A stretch of 64,000 nucleotides of DNA, from positions 14,253,514 through 14,317,513 of the forward strand of contig NC_056050.1 in NCBI RefSeq assembly GCF_004379255.2. Direction: 5' to 3'. Made by a program: the position numbers and the translations under genes. Under the pieces are notes generated by a model. It made no database searches, was not told the DNA's origin, and worked only from the letters and a program-made list of their open reading frames with translations. Positions 1-11,126 of this stretch are shown one piece after another; the stretch's first letter is position 1, and every line of letters begins with the position of its first letter. This DNA is from Salvia splendens. Taxonomy: Eukaryota; Streptophyta; Magnoliopsida; Lamiales; Lamiaceae.

Positions 1-106
1 AGTTGGGGAATGGAGAATGGAGAGTTCTAACGCTACACTAAGTTGGCCGCACTTATCCTATAGTCCAGACTTATCCCAATTTGAAGATGATGATGATGAT
101 TTTTAA
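1..106 (+). CDS. Possible C-terminal end of a gene cut by the window edge
   Basis: A frame open from base 2 runs to TAA at 104-106 and encodes about 34 residues. It ends in an acidic tail of one Glu and five Asp followed by Phe. No domain is recognisable. The (GAT)5 run alone could be a microsatellite. The open frame and sensible composition are the only support, so this could equally be chance intergenic sequence. Confidence 0.25.
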   Translation, partial: VGEWRMESSNATLSWPHLSYSPDLSQFEDDDDDF

Positions 107-475
107 CCTTTACCCTATTCGAATAGAGACACAAGACAAACTATTAGATGATCAAGTGGTAAGTTATGGAATCGAGAGATAAATAATATGCTAGACAAAA
201 TAATTAACATATTATATCAATAAGACTTAGAGGTTTGAAATTAATTTGTGAGGATGATGGAGTCTTAAGTGTAATCAACGATCTTGTAACATTTTTGTTC
301 GTGGTTCATATCTGCAAAGGTAGGAGACAAATAGATATAAAAAAGAGAGATCGAGAAATTTTTAAAAACATGAATCTCAACAGGATGATATTAGATAGTA
401 TAATGGAGATGTAGGTTGATTCGTTGTGTCACCGTGGTGTAAAGAAGTTTGATAGGTGTGTTGCTTTATATTTAT
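107..475. other. AT-rich intergenic DNA
   Basis: I see no coding frame, RNA gene or clear repeat between the possible upstream exon and the Harbinger element. Confidence 0.5.
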
Positions 476-478
476 TGA

Positions 479-2418
479 GAGTGTCCACAATGGTGGCCCT
501 TGAAGGCCACCAAAGTTGGCCCGGCCACCATTTGTGGCTCTCTTGTGGCCCTCCGCAATGGTAAATTAACAAAACTAAACAAAAACAAAGAGGGCCACAA
601 AATGTGGCTCTCTAAAAAAAAATAATTTGATTGCTTTTTTAAATGATATTTTTAATTTAAGTTCAATAAATTTTATTAGACTACAATTTATTATATTTAT
701 AATTTTAATTAAAATAAAATAATTTGGAATCAAAAAAAAATTCATAACCTAAAAAAAAATTTAACAAGAACTTCGTTGTATTATATTAAAATAGGAAAAT
801 TATACAACGAAAGTTTTCTAGTTTAAAAACAACAACCCGAAAACCCATATCACTCTGTGGCGCTCCTTCTACGGTTCCAGACCTCTTCAACCATATCAGC
901 CTGCAGTGATGTATGCGATATTTGGCTCCGCATATCGGTGTACCGCTGGATCAAGTATTCATTCGTACGTGGTACACCCATCTGCAGGGGCTCCATGGCA
1001 ATACCCGAGCTCGAACTAGCACCATCTTCCGGTGTCCATCGCTCTGCAGCAAATCCTTCGTCAGCTATTATCATATTGTGCAATATGATACATGCAGTCA
1101 TGATGTCTGATACATCATTTTCGTGCCATTGTCGAACCGGGCACCGTATGATGGCCCATCGCGCTTGGAGGACACCAAAAGCTCGCTCAACATCCTTCCT
1201 AGCACCCTCATGTTTTTTCGCGAAGTAGGTTTGCTTCGGCCCAACGGGTTGTCGGATCGACTTCACAAACACGGGCTAGCGAGGGTATATCCCATCGGCC
1301 AAATAGTATCTCATGTTGTACTGCGTGCCGTTGGCCATGAATCTAACTTGCGGACCCTCACCCTGGCTCTCGTCATTGAACAGGTGGGACGAGCGTAGAA
1401 CGTTGATCTCGTTGTTCGACCCAGCGACCCCAAAATACACATGCCAGATTCGCAAGCGATAATCAGCAATGGCTTCCAGGATCATCGTGGGATGTCGGCC
1501 TTTGAAACCAGAAGTGAACTGCCCCTTCCAAGCCACCGGGCAGTTCCGCCACTCCCAGTGCATGCAATCGATGCTCCCCAACATCCCTGGAAAATGATGT
1601 ACCGTCCCGTGCATATCAATCAGTTGCTGGCAATCATCGGCCGTTGGCTTCCGTAGATACTCCCCTTTGAAGATATCCTTAATGCCCCTACAAAACTGCC
1701 TCAACGTCTGTAGGGCAGTCGTTTCGCCCATCTGTAGGTATTCGTCGAACATGTCGGCGGGCCCAGCATAGGCAAGCTGCCTAATTGCCACCGTACACTT
1801 CTGGTATGTCGACAAGTCGGGTCGGCCGGTGGCATCATATCGCAAGTTGAAGCACTTGAACCGCTGCGCCAAACAGGTCGCTATATGGACGAAGAGATTT
1901 TGCGACATTCTGAATCGCCGACGGAAAATTTCTGGCGGATAACGGGCGTTCTCGTTGAAGTAGTCTTCCATCAACCGGCGGTCAGCCCCCGCATGGTCAC
2001 GGTCGATATACCGCCGATGATAGAACGGCCGAGGGACCGCCGCCGCCGCCGCCTCCGCCTCGTCAGCTTCACGTTGCACCGCTGCAACAAGGTTTTGGAG
2101 CTCCAGATGTAACTTCTTGGAACTATTCATCGTCGGAATCCATAATTCAAAAGTTGAATTGAAATAGATTGGAAAGATTGGAAAGAGTGGTGTTTGAATT
2201 GGGGATTGGAAGTGTAAAATGGAGTGGAAAAAAATGGAAATGGAAGTAATATTTATAAAATAATTTTCGAAAATAAAAAAAAAAAATTATATCGCGGCCC
2301 AGCCGTGGAGGGCCGCGGCACTCTCTCGGCTCTTGGCCCTCAGCCGCGTCTCTCGGCTCTCTACAGTAGGGGGCCGCGCACCGAGCCGTGGGCCACGGCT
2401 CCCCCACTGTGGACACTC
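479..2418 (-). mobile_element. PIF/Harbinger DNA transposon, transposase-only
   Basis: Terminal inverted repeats begin GAGTGTCCACAATGG at 479 and, read from the other end, GAGTGTCCACAGTGG at 2418. The 3-bp direct repeat TGA lies at 476-478 and 2419-2421, as expected for a Harbinger insertion. Subterminal palindromes rich in GGCC flank the coding part. The inside holds one transposase frame (2130 to 850, minus). The Myb/SANT-like accessory ORF that autonomous Harbinger elements carry is absent. The element is about 1.94 kb and probably immobile. Confidence 0.9.
850..2130 (-). pseudogene. Harbinger DDE transposase (ALP1-like), broken by one stop
   Basis: The protein matches the plant DDE_Tnp_4/ALP1-like nuclease family. 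It starts at ATG 2128-2130 with an alanine-rich N-terminus. The helical region with a FRRRFRMS-type motif comes next, followed by the first catalytic Asp in GSIDCMHW. The second catalytic block reads GSNNEINVL, where the family normally has Asp (NNDINVL). The third block, DVERAFGVLQARW, supplies the Glu. A TAG at 1276-1278 interrupts the frame just after GIYPR. Relatives have Trp there, so TGG to TAG is likely. The same frame then continues to 850 without further stops. One nonsense change plus the Asp-to-Glu change make activity unlikely. Confidence 0.88.
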
Positions 2419-2421
2419 TGA

Positions 2422-3288
2422 AGATCTCCAATTCTCATAAGAAGACTTCCGAAAATTTAAGTTAATTCCCAAAATTAAATTTGATATAGATCGCAGATAC
2501 ACAACCAAAAAAACATTATGCTTACAAAACCTAGGTATATTCTGATTCGAAGAGGGAGGCATAAAAATCTACAGTAATTATTTCAGATCTGCTGTGCTTG
2601 TGAAGTTACATTGTAGATTATATTTAATTTCTTGAATTAATTTAAAAATTTTGAAATTATCATATGAGATCTTCACCAATCGAGAATCTTTGATATATCC
2701 CTAAGCAAAAACATGATGGAATTTGCAACAGTAGATTTTGAAAACTAATAAATAAGAAAATACTAATACATTTAAGTGATTATTTAGCTTAATAAGTTCA
2801 CATAAAGACATTGAATGCATGTCAAAAAATGCAATTAATTCATATAAAAGAATATACAAGAATTCTATAAATTGAATTACTACTTATAAATTTAGATTCT
2901 ACAAAGATTGGCTGGACTTGCGATTTCTCTTCGAATCTTTTGATCTGTCAAATATATTCTTTTGTGTGGCAGAAATCCTATCATACTAATAAAACTTGGA
3001 CATGAAAAGAGAGAAACACCCAAGTATTGAGATGGTGCAATTTTCGAAATCCTCCAACTGTGGGAGACTGATTTTCATTCTCTCACAAAAATTACAAGGA
3101 TGGAGACTAGAGCTCATTCTTTCACCAAGCCTCCTATTTACTGAGTACTCTTCCTTCAAGATGTCCACCCACTCGAGAATGTGGACATCTTGAGTGAGAC
3201 GGAAGGAGTATTAAGATGGAGATTGGACTGGACCTCACCTATTGGATTAGTTCCTATAAATAGACAAGCAAAAATATCAGCAAAATGA
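2422..3288. other. Downstream region of the MORC gene
   Basis: This AT-rich stretch between the Harbinger element and the MORC stop codon should hold the MORC 3' UTR. Apart from the 3157-3192 hairpin I see no further gene. A polyadenylation site could not be fixed by eye. Confidence 0.4.
3157..3192. repeat. Perfect 12-bp-arm hairpin, probable MITE remnant
   Basis: CAAGATGTCCAC (3157-3168) is followed by its exact reverse complement at 3181-3192 with a 12-base loop. Just outside, a left TACTCTTCC and a right GGAAGGAGTA extend the symmetry, which resembles the ends of Stowaway-type MITEs. It lies just beyond the MORC stop codon, so it may be transcribed in the 3' UTR. Confidence 0.6.
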
Positions 3289-6200
3289 TCAGACATGTCC
3301 CTGTTCCCTGTTTCCCTTCCCCCTTTTCACTTTCTCCAACACTTTGGATTCTAGAAGCATCCGAGCATACTCGCGACGTGCTTCTTCTATTTCTGCCTTG
3401 AGTTTTGTAATCTGCATAGACAAGCAAAAAAATTAAGTTGATATCTAATTTTACAAATAAAGAAAACGCATAACCCTGCAATTTCATATCCACAACAAAC
3501 CAAAAGGATTAAACAAATATTCAAAATGTCAAAATTACAAAACAAAAGTACCTTAAGATTGAGTTCTTTGTCTATCCCCTCATATTCTTTGAACCTGAGA
3601 TACACAGAATGCTGAACTCACAACCACATAATTTGATATACCATTGATTATGTGATGGAATTCAAAGTCGCCTTGGACGTCACAACAAATACATTAGATC
3701 TATGATAGAAGACTTACCGGGCGCAGAGGTTTCGGTTATCTTGAATTATCTTAGCGGCTTCTTCGTCTACTTGGAACGCCCTGGCAGGATAAATAGCACG
3801 CTGCATCGAGGAAATAACAGATAGCATCAAGTTTTACAAGCCAGGAAGGCTTTGTTATGGAAATATGAAACACAAAGCAATTAAAGATATCTAATCGCAT
3901 TCAAGGACCAAACTGCACTGATATGGTCTAATATAGGTTCTACAAGTTGTTACAAAAGATCATAAATGATGAAAGCACCTGTTGTACATCTCCACTGTGA
4001 GCATTATCAACAGATCTCACCCTTGTGCCTCCCATCCTATTTGCCCTTCCAGTCTCCACAACTTGCTCATGTCTTTTCCTTTTGAGAGCTGCTTCTGTGC
4101 AATGTCAGTTCACAATGAGTTTTTTTACCATAGCAGGAGTACTTCAGTAATGAGATTCGAATATATGACGAAGGCTCAGACATCAATATATTCTGAGTTC
4201 TTACCCTCTGTGCTCTTATGGAAGGACGGCAAGGAGATTCCAGATGCATCTTTTTTAACTCCAGCTGCCGATGATGCTCTTACACCAAAAGCACTTGAGG
4301 AGTCTCTAGTCAGCACGACAGGTTGATATATACCAGGTCCACAATTTGACTTAGGATTAGGTACAACTTGATGTGCCATTGTTCGAGGGATTTTCTTAGC
4401 TTGATAGCCAATGAGTCCACAATGGTAATCCCTGCCAAAGCAATTATAGCATCAAAGGTATGAGCCATCCAGGACAATATATTCGTTGCAATTTATAAAA
4501 AAGCCTGTAAATTGATCACTAACCAGTATTCTTGTGTCATTTCTTTTAGACGGGTTTCAAGCTTTTGGAAGACTGGAGTTTTCTCAAAATCCTGTTTATT
4601 GTGAGTAGGCTTAACAAAGTTTGCTTCCAAAAGCCCTGTCATGCCAATAGGAAGTTGTTTAGCATCAAATTTTTACATTTTGAGAACAAATATACACTTA
4701 CATGGCAATATATGGAATTCTTACCTACAACTCCTCTGCCTCTGCTGTCAGAAAAGGTTACAACATGCCAAAATGGCTGCAGCAAAGAGAAACAAAAATG
4801 GGTTCAAAATGTGGGTAGATAAAAATAACAATAGTTCTTTATTTTATCATTGATTTCTTCTTTTTCTTTACTTGGGAAGAATTAAGAATATTGCAATGGC
4901 TTTGTAACTTATAAGAAGTCTAGAGGGATTCAGGACTGATTGTTGGCAAAGAAATGGGTGGGTGAACACAAATTTCCTAACAGATAATATAATGCCAGAA
5001 ATAAACAAAAGAAATATTGTGTTGGCCTAGCAGTAGAGTGGTTAACGCATGAGGCCAAAGGTCTCAAATTTGAGTACACAATGGCATGGTCTTTGAATAT
5101 AATGTTGCAATTACCAAGGGGGTGGAGGAAATAAGAAAGAAGAAATAGTCAAAAATGGTTGATTTGTTTCACGAAGAACTCACACTAGCTTTGCTTTCAT
5201 TTTAATTTTATTTCTGGTAGGAACAATATCTAAAGATTGATTAATTCAGTAAAAGCAGTCACCAGTATCAGTCTATTCTTGTGGTAGACATTAAAACCAT
5301 GTACATTCACAGCTGGAGCTTCCTTCAGGAAGCCAATCGTAGTGATGACCGATTCCTGCGATCAGTAAAATTAGGATACCATATCTCAGTTAAAAGGCCA
5401 TGGAAAACCATTTTCCTGGTGAAGTCTTGGTTAATTGTATTTAAACATTCAAATGCATGTTTGAAGAAAAAAATAACATACCTCAACATTTTGAGGTTTG
5501 TACCGTATGAATTGCGGAAATTTGAGATCACTTCCAATGTTATGATACTCAACAATTTGTCCACGCAATACTATGCAAAAGTTCCCAGGATATTGCAAGT
5601 ATAAAATAGATAAATATGCCTGCATAAAATAGAAGGCCAAGTATCAGCAAGTATTTACACTTTTTTTTTCTTTTTTCTTTTTGCAAGTATTTACAGATTT
5701 GTGCAAATACAAATATCTGGCACAAACTTACGCGAAGTGAATGCTTAAAACGATTAGCAAGATGCTGTTCGCTTGCTTTCATCTTAGAGGAAAATTTAGC
5801 TTTTTCTCTAGTGTCCCAACAGATACGAATATCCTGATATATAAAACTCAAATGAGGATGCAAGGAAAATCATATAAAATATTACCTAGTATGCAAATAA
5901 AAAAAGGAGAACTGTACTGCAATAAATTCTATCAAAACCATAACAATAAATCCATTCATAAAATGTAGCAGTCAAATAACCTCTGGGTCTGACTCAAAAT
6001 CGAGCTCCAATTTTCCATCATCATTCTGCCATAGATTGTAGACTATTATCTTGGTACCATGAGAGCCAATGTCATCAAACTGCAAGGTAGAAACAAAAGG
6101 AGATGAACAGGTTTAACATTAAAGATGTAATACTATTAAGTATTAACCAATGAAACACATGGAGATGCATTATTTCCCTGGATACTCTACATACTTGGTT

Positions 6201-9200
6201 CAGAAGTTCGGCTTCTGTCATAAACGGAGACCACTCTAAGAGGATGGAAAGATTTTTATTTAGATGTTGTTCATCGTGTAATGAATTCCATGTACTTGTA
6301 TGTGAATCAAACTCATAATCAACCTGCATTGCAGAGGAACCAGATCATTAAAGTAGGTTTAGCACATATTAATCCGAAAAATAAGCACCATGAAGAAAAT
6401 GTAATACAATTGGAGTCTTGATAAAGGAGTATGTTTATGTATAATAGAGAAAGTTAAAAAGAAAATTATGTCTTCGAATTGTTTCCAAGTTTGTCAGTTT
6501 GTGCCAGGTAAAGTTTCAGTATGATTATAGGACATCCAAAGACAAATACAAGTGTAGAAATGAAACTAAATATTTCTTATAAAGTGATTTTGATGTTGAA
6601 TTTCAGAATAATCACTCTTAGTTAATGGCTATTTCAATATTGAATCCTGAACTAAGGGTTTTAATAAAAACATCTTTCACAATTCTAACATACATTTCAC
6701 AATTCATTAAAGACAATAAAAGGAAAATTATTTAATTTTCTAAACATATAATTCCAAACGAATTTTCTGCCAAAGAAATCTCTACAACTAGAAATCCTTT
6801 AAACATTTATATTATGTAGTACAACTTTTAACTGGAATTAAACACTCACCATTGGGACAACTATTCTATCCTGGCCTGTTTGCGTTAAAAATGTATAAGA
6901 TAGCAAACCTACACTTTGCGTCGATTTCCTGGTCGAGAAAAAAAATAGTGAACAAATCATATAGTCAGAACCAGCAAAGATTGCAATGTCAAGTATGCAG
7001 GGAGATGGCATATCCTAGCTTCTCTAAATAATTTATTACTTACCAATTTGAATATTGAAAACTAAACAAAAAATAAATAAATACATCCACAAAATTAACA
7101 GTTTACAATAAAAACTGTGGTAGATTACCACTAGCTGGAAGCTAGGTTGAAGATTAGTTTTGGTTGAAATTAATGTTTATTTCTAGTTTACCTTTTACTT
7201 TAACAGTCTTGAGTCAATAGTCTTCTACGATTACTTTATTTCCAAGTTTGAGACTTCATAATGTATCCTTATATATCCTTCCTTGAGGTTTTAAAGGATT
7301 ATCATGTGGGATTATTGGCCTCTTTGAGAATCCGTTTTCAGTTGTATATTTCAGTCATTTATTTCTGTTTTCATATACCTTTTGTTACTTTCGTTTTGTT
7401 CATCCACCTTTACCCTAACAAATCAGTGAGGATCAAGAAGAATCTAAAGAGAAGATTGTGACAGTGTCTCAGGATGGTTGAGTGTATCTGAAAAAAACCA
7501 ACTTCAATGCAATTTTTCTATCTGTTTAATGAAGTATTTGAATTGTATTTTTAGTTTTAAGTTTAAGACTAAAATCCAATTTTGGTCCCTTACATTTGCC
7601 CTAAAATTATTTTTCGTCCCATACATTAAGTTTGTGACATTTTGGTCCCTAACATATTGTTTTGGTAGCTTTTGGTCCCAAACATATTGTTTTGGTCCAA
7701 AATAACCATTTTCTGTTAAAATCAACAGTCAAAATGTTTAATCAATTTAATAACTTAATTATAATCTAGGACTAAAGTCCAATTTTGGTCACATATATTT
7801 TTCATAAAATTCTTTTCGGGTCTCATACATTAAGTTTGTGACCTTGTTTGGGACCAAAAGGTACCAAAACAATATGTTAGGGACCAAAAGGTCACAAACT
7901 TAATGTATGGGACCAAAAAGAATTTTAGGGCAAATGTAAGGGACCAAAATTAGACTTTAGTCTAAGTTTAACTGTGCTGAGTCTTAGGAAAGACTTGCAT
8001 CCATTTTTCTCGTTGGTTTGATTTTTCATTATCTAATAAATGGGCAGTATATTAAAATTAGACTCCTAACACCATTTCCTAGAAACTTGTATCTAGATAA
8101 CGGAGTAGACTAGATCCAATCCCTTCAGAAACTAGTAGTATCCATAAGATCTGTTTCAAGGGTAGAAAAAAAACAAATATACATATATACAAAAAGTGTA
8201 AGCGAAATTTTTTGGACAAATAAACCGACAAATGAAGAGTGTCCATGTAGAGATATAATAAAAATAACTTTTAAACAAAGAAAGTAAAGAAACCTGTCCA
8301 CCATGGAGCGGCTGAAGACCACAACATCAGCCCCGAGTCTCATAGAACTGGTCTTAAACCCATTTCCATCTGAAAAGCTTCAAGTCAACATCTTACTTTC
8401 AAAGTGAAGAAATAAAATAAATTTTTATACTCACACTGTCCTATTGCAGTTTTTGAATGCTTATCAGAAAACCCAAAACTAATGCAACGCCGCATTGCTT
8501 CAGGGTTCATTCCACCACCATTATCTAATAAGAGAGGTAAAATGACATTGACGTATCACTCATACTTATCAAGGGCAAGGTGTGAACTTAGACATCGAAT
8601 TATTATTATTTTCACAAGTCTGAGTTTGAGATATTAAATACCTTGAATTAACAAAGCTGTAGTTCCATCCCTGGGATTTGAGGTCTTATCCACGACAACA
8701 AAGGTGGCCCCATTTTGTATCTATCCATAAATGAGACATGGAATACAAGAACAATATAAATACAAATATTACTTGTGAAAACAGTAGAAGATATATTTCA
8801 TAAGTGAAGATCATATTCTATGTCTGCTGAGTGCCGATCAAACTAAATATAGCAGGTCAAATTAATTCAGAACCTAGAGTCCTACACTGAGGATGCTTAA
8901 TCTTTCTCTCTGCAGAACCAATAATATAGTTTAGAGGTTTCTAGTTACCATCCTAAACAAAAGACGACAATATAAAGATAAGATTTATATTGACCAAAAC
9001 TAAAATAATGATAGGTAAAAGATTACCTCATCAATGGAATTATCAAGCAGTTCTGCCACAGCTGGTAACATGGCACAGGTATAAGAGGAATGAGAATATG
9101 TAAGATGCTCAATATGATATAATTAGGCCAATATAGGGAACTATATCAAAGATGCATACCACCAAAGGCCCACTTGTGAGAAGTGGCATTAGAGTGAAGA

Positions 9201-9674
9201 AATTTGGGGTGAATATGAAGATAGCCTGTGCGATCTGCCAATTGAATAAAGAATCCATGATTACCATGTAAAGGTGACAAAAAAGACTACATTATCTTCA
9301 AATTCAATGACATTCATGGGCTATTACACCCTAACTATGCATGCAACTGCACAAGTTTGAAACCTTTTGCAGTTCACATTTTAGTGTTATGACGATTTAA
9401 AATTAAGACCAACTTAAAATTCAGATGGAAAAGTACTTTGACATGCTGGCTTAGAAATAAGCCTGTCCTCATAGTCTCCAGCTCTCCAGAACTGTCGACA
9501 AATAGGGGCTGGAGACATTGACGATGTCGAGCAAAAGCCTGAATCATCAATTGGAGAGCACTCATTGTTAGAAGCCCTTAGAACAGTCAATCTTCCGATA
9601 TGTTGCTCCGATTTAACAGCTTTCATGCCAAGCTTTCCATGACCGTGGTTGGTATTTAAGTTCATGGAACTCAT
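3289..9674 (-). CDS. MORC1-like: MORC family GHKL ATPase (MORC1/CRT1-like), 19 coding exons
   Basis: Plant MORC ATPases act in the nucleus in transposon silencing, chromatin compaction and immunity. I traced coding exons, all GT-AG and in phase: 9674-9437, 9234-9160, 9061-9027, 8720-8642, 8524-8435, 8369-8294, 6928-6850, 6323-6195, 6079-5981, 5833-5732, 5619-5482, 5355-5263, 4776-4725, 4635-4524, 4431-4205, 4088-3979, 3800-3718, 3594-3552, 3411-3289. They sum to 1983 nt (660 residues), close to Arabidopsis MORC1. Seen: PAPICRQFW near residue 60; GHKL N-box ELLDNSIDE (108-116, Mg-binding Asn112); DNGGGM (143-148); YGNGFKTS (173-180); an S5-type domain to about 430; a KRKRH basic patch (544-548); and a charged C-terminal coiled coil (about 580-650). 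No CW zinc finger is present, as is usual for plant MORCs. The start is the first ATG after a UTR intron acceptor. No disruption was found. The paralogue (MORC1 versus 2/3) is a judgement from sequence feel. Confidence 0.94.
5017..5139 (+). mobile_element. tRNA-derived SINE in a MORC intron
   Basis: The head carries an A-box-like TGGCCTAGCAGTAGAGTGG and a B-box-like GGTCTCAAATTTGAG about 30 bases later. This is the internal RNA polymerase III promoter layout of plant tRNA-derived SINEs. It ends in an A-rich GGAAATAAGAAAG tail. The 8-bp repeat AAGAAATA lies at 5009-5016 and 5140-5147 and is a plausible target duplication. It is antisense to MORC, in the intron between exons 5355-5263 and 4776-4725. 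Confidence 0.72.
7567..7962. mobile_element. Mutator-like MITE in a MORC intron
   Basis: The ends are GACTAAAATCCAATTTTGG and the matching inverted GACTAAAGTCTAATTTTGG, and the inverted repeat continues for about 45 bp or more. The 9-bp sequence TAAGTTTAA lies immediately outside both ends (7558-7566 and 7963-7971). A 9-bp duplication is the Mutator signature. It is 396 bp long with no coding capacity. The inner sequence repeats GGGACCAAAA blocks in both orientations. It accounts for much of the 1.36-kb intron between the exons ending at 8294 and starting at 6928. Confidence 0.88.
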
Positions 9675-10824
9675 CTTAGAGACTGGAAAATGAAACACAA
9701 ATCAATCAGTTACCAAATGTACCATGAATATTTGTAGATTTACTAACGGGGTAAGTTGATGAGGTGAAGCAGGACTTATAGGGAGAGAATAATAAGGGAA
9801 TCAGATGACAAAATTAAACCGACGTAGAAAGTATGGCAAGAAGACCAGGATGCAATCTAACTTGAAAACTAGGAAGAAAAAACAAATAGCCGTAGACATT
9901 TCTATACATTTGTAACACCCCGACTTTTTCTATCTTTTTATTTGTTCTCAAAGACGTCATTTGTACAACCAAATTTTTAAAAACTCAAGTTCTTTATACG
10001 TTTGAAGGACTCGACTTACGACCAATGAGAAAGATGCGAATGGAAAACCAAAGAACGAGACATGTGATTTCGACGATGGAAAAGGAATTTACATATGGGC
10101 CTAGGAAATAATTCTTTTTGCTAGCCCAATTCTTTTATTTAGTTGAAAGCCACTGCAGTTTCTTCCTTCCAACAAGTTTGAAACCTGAGAGGATCGTGAT
10201 TTCAATTTCCCTGTTTGTTGGCAAATTCTTTTCACCGAAGGTATAATTCCCCAAATTCTGAACTCTCTACATTCTGAATTTCACAACATACCATTCAATA
10301 GTTCACACGTTTGGAAATCCTTTAGATAACACATGAATGTCAAAGTCCCAATCTTTATTTCCTATTGTTGAAGGTGCTTTAGCCCCTTTGAACAAAATGA
10401 GAGAAGTAATGACTCGGCTGCAGTGGGACAATCTAAAAAGGAATACAACTCAGCTACATAAGGACAACATTAGTATAATGCCACAAAATGAATCTCCAAC
10501 CTAGAGCCCCTAAAAGCTACATAAAGCTAATTCTCAATAAATACAGATACTGTGAACTACACTGCGTTGACAATCTTAACCGAGTGCATCATTAGCTAAG
10601 CAAGGAGGAAGAAGCATGCCCAACAATATTGTTTAACAAACAGGAAAAAAATAGCTGGATAATACTGAAAATAAAATTATGATATTACTTGTTTGGGTGG
10701 AAATATATATAGGTCAGAGCTACAAACAATCGACAAAGCAATTTTGATAAAATCGACAACAAATTAGCAACCAAAAATAAACATTGAAGCAATGAGAAGA
10801 TTAACTGAGGCCATGTAGCAATAC
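9675..10824 (-). other. 5' UTR intron of the MORC gene
   Basis: Minus-strand donor GAG|GTATTG at 10825/10824 and acceptor TTTTCCAG near 9683 bracket this intron, just upstream of the ATG at 9674. It contains a TGTAACACCCCGAC string near 9911, which resembles the start of some Gypsy LTRs, but I could not define an element. Confidence 0.6.
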
Positions 10825-11095
10825 CTCGAAGCTGGATTTAATTCGGAAATAATGGAAGAACTTCTTCCCAAATTCAGCACCAACAACTGAAGGTTAGGAT
10901 CCTCCAAAATGAAGTTCCCTAACCAAAGTGGAATCCTCTTTGATTTTATTTTTTCCGAAGGCTTCTGGTGCAATTAAAAGAGCTCTTAAAGCTTTTTATT
11001 TTGTAGGCAAAAATTCGAGCTTCGAGCGGGAGAAGAAGAGGTGCTGCCGCCAGATTGAGCTGAAATATTTCGAAATATGCAATCTGTTTTGAATT
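10825..11095 (-). other. Non-coding first exon of the MORC gene (approximate 5' edge)
   Basis: A good splice donor at 10825/10824 ends this exon. Its 5' edge is inferred from the TATA-like box about 30 bases upstream. Short upstream ATG frames occur in it but none is convincing. The exact transcription start cannot be fixed from sequence alone. Confidence 0.5.
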
Positions 11096-11116
11096 GAAAT
11101 GGAAAGAGTGCCTTTG

Positions 11117-11126
11117 TACTTATAAA
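11117..11126 (-). promoter_or_regulatory. TATA-like box for the MORC gene
   Basis: On the minus strand this reads TTTATAAGTA, about 20-30 bases before the inferred start of the non-coding first exon. No other core element was recognised. Confidence 0.4.

Noticed and set aside
5020..5100. Possible tRNA gene
   Set aside because: A and B boxes are present but no full cloverleaf can be drawn. An A-rich tail and flanking repeats fit a SINE.
7478..7725. Short overlapping frames in both strands at the MITE
   Set aside because: Arise from the inverted repeat itself. No domain, and they lie in a MORC intron.
9911..9935. TGTAACACCCCGAC as the start of a Gypsy LTR in the MORC 5' UTR intron
   Set aside because: No matching CA end, target duplication or second copy found in the window.
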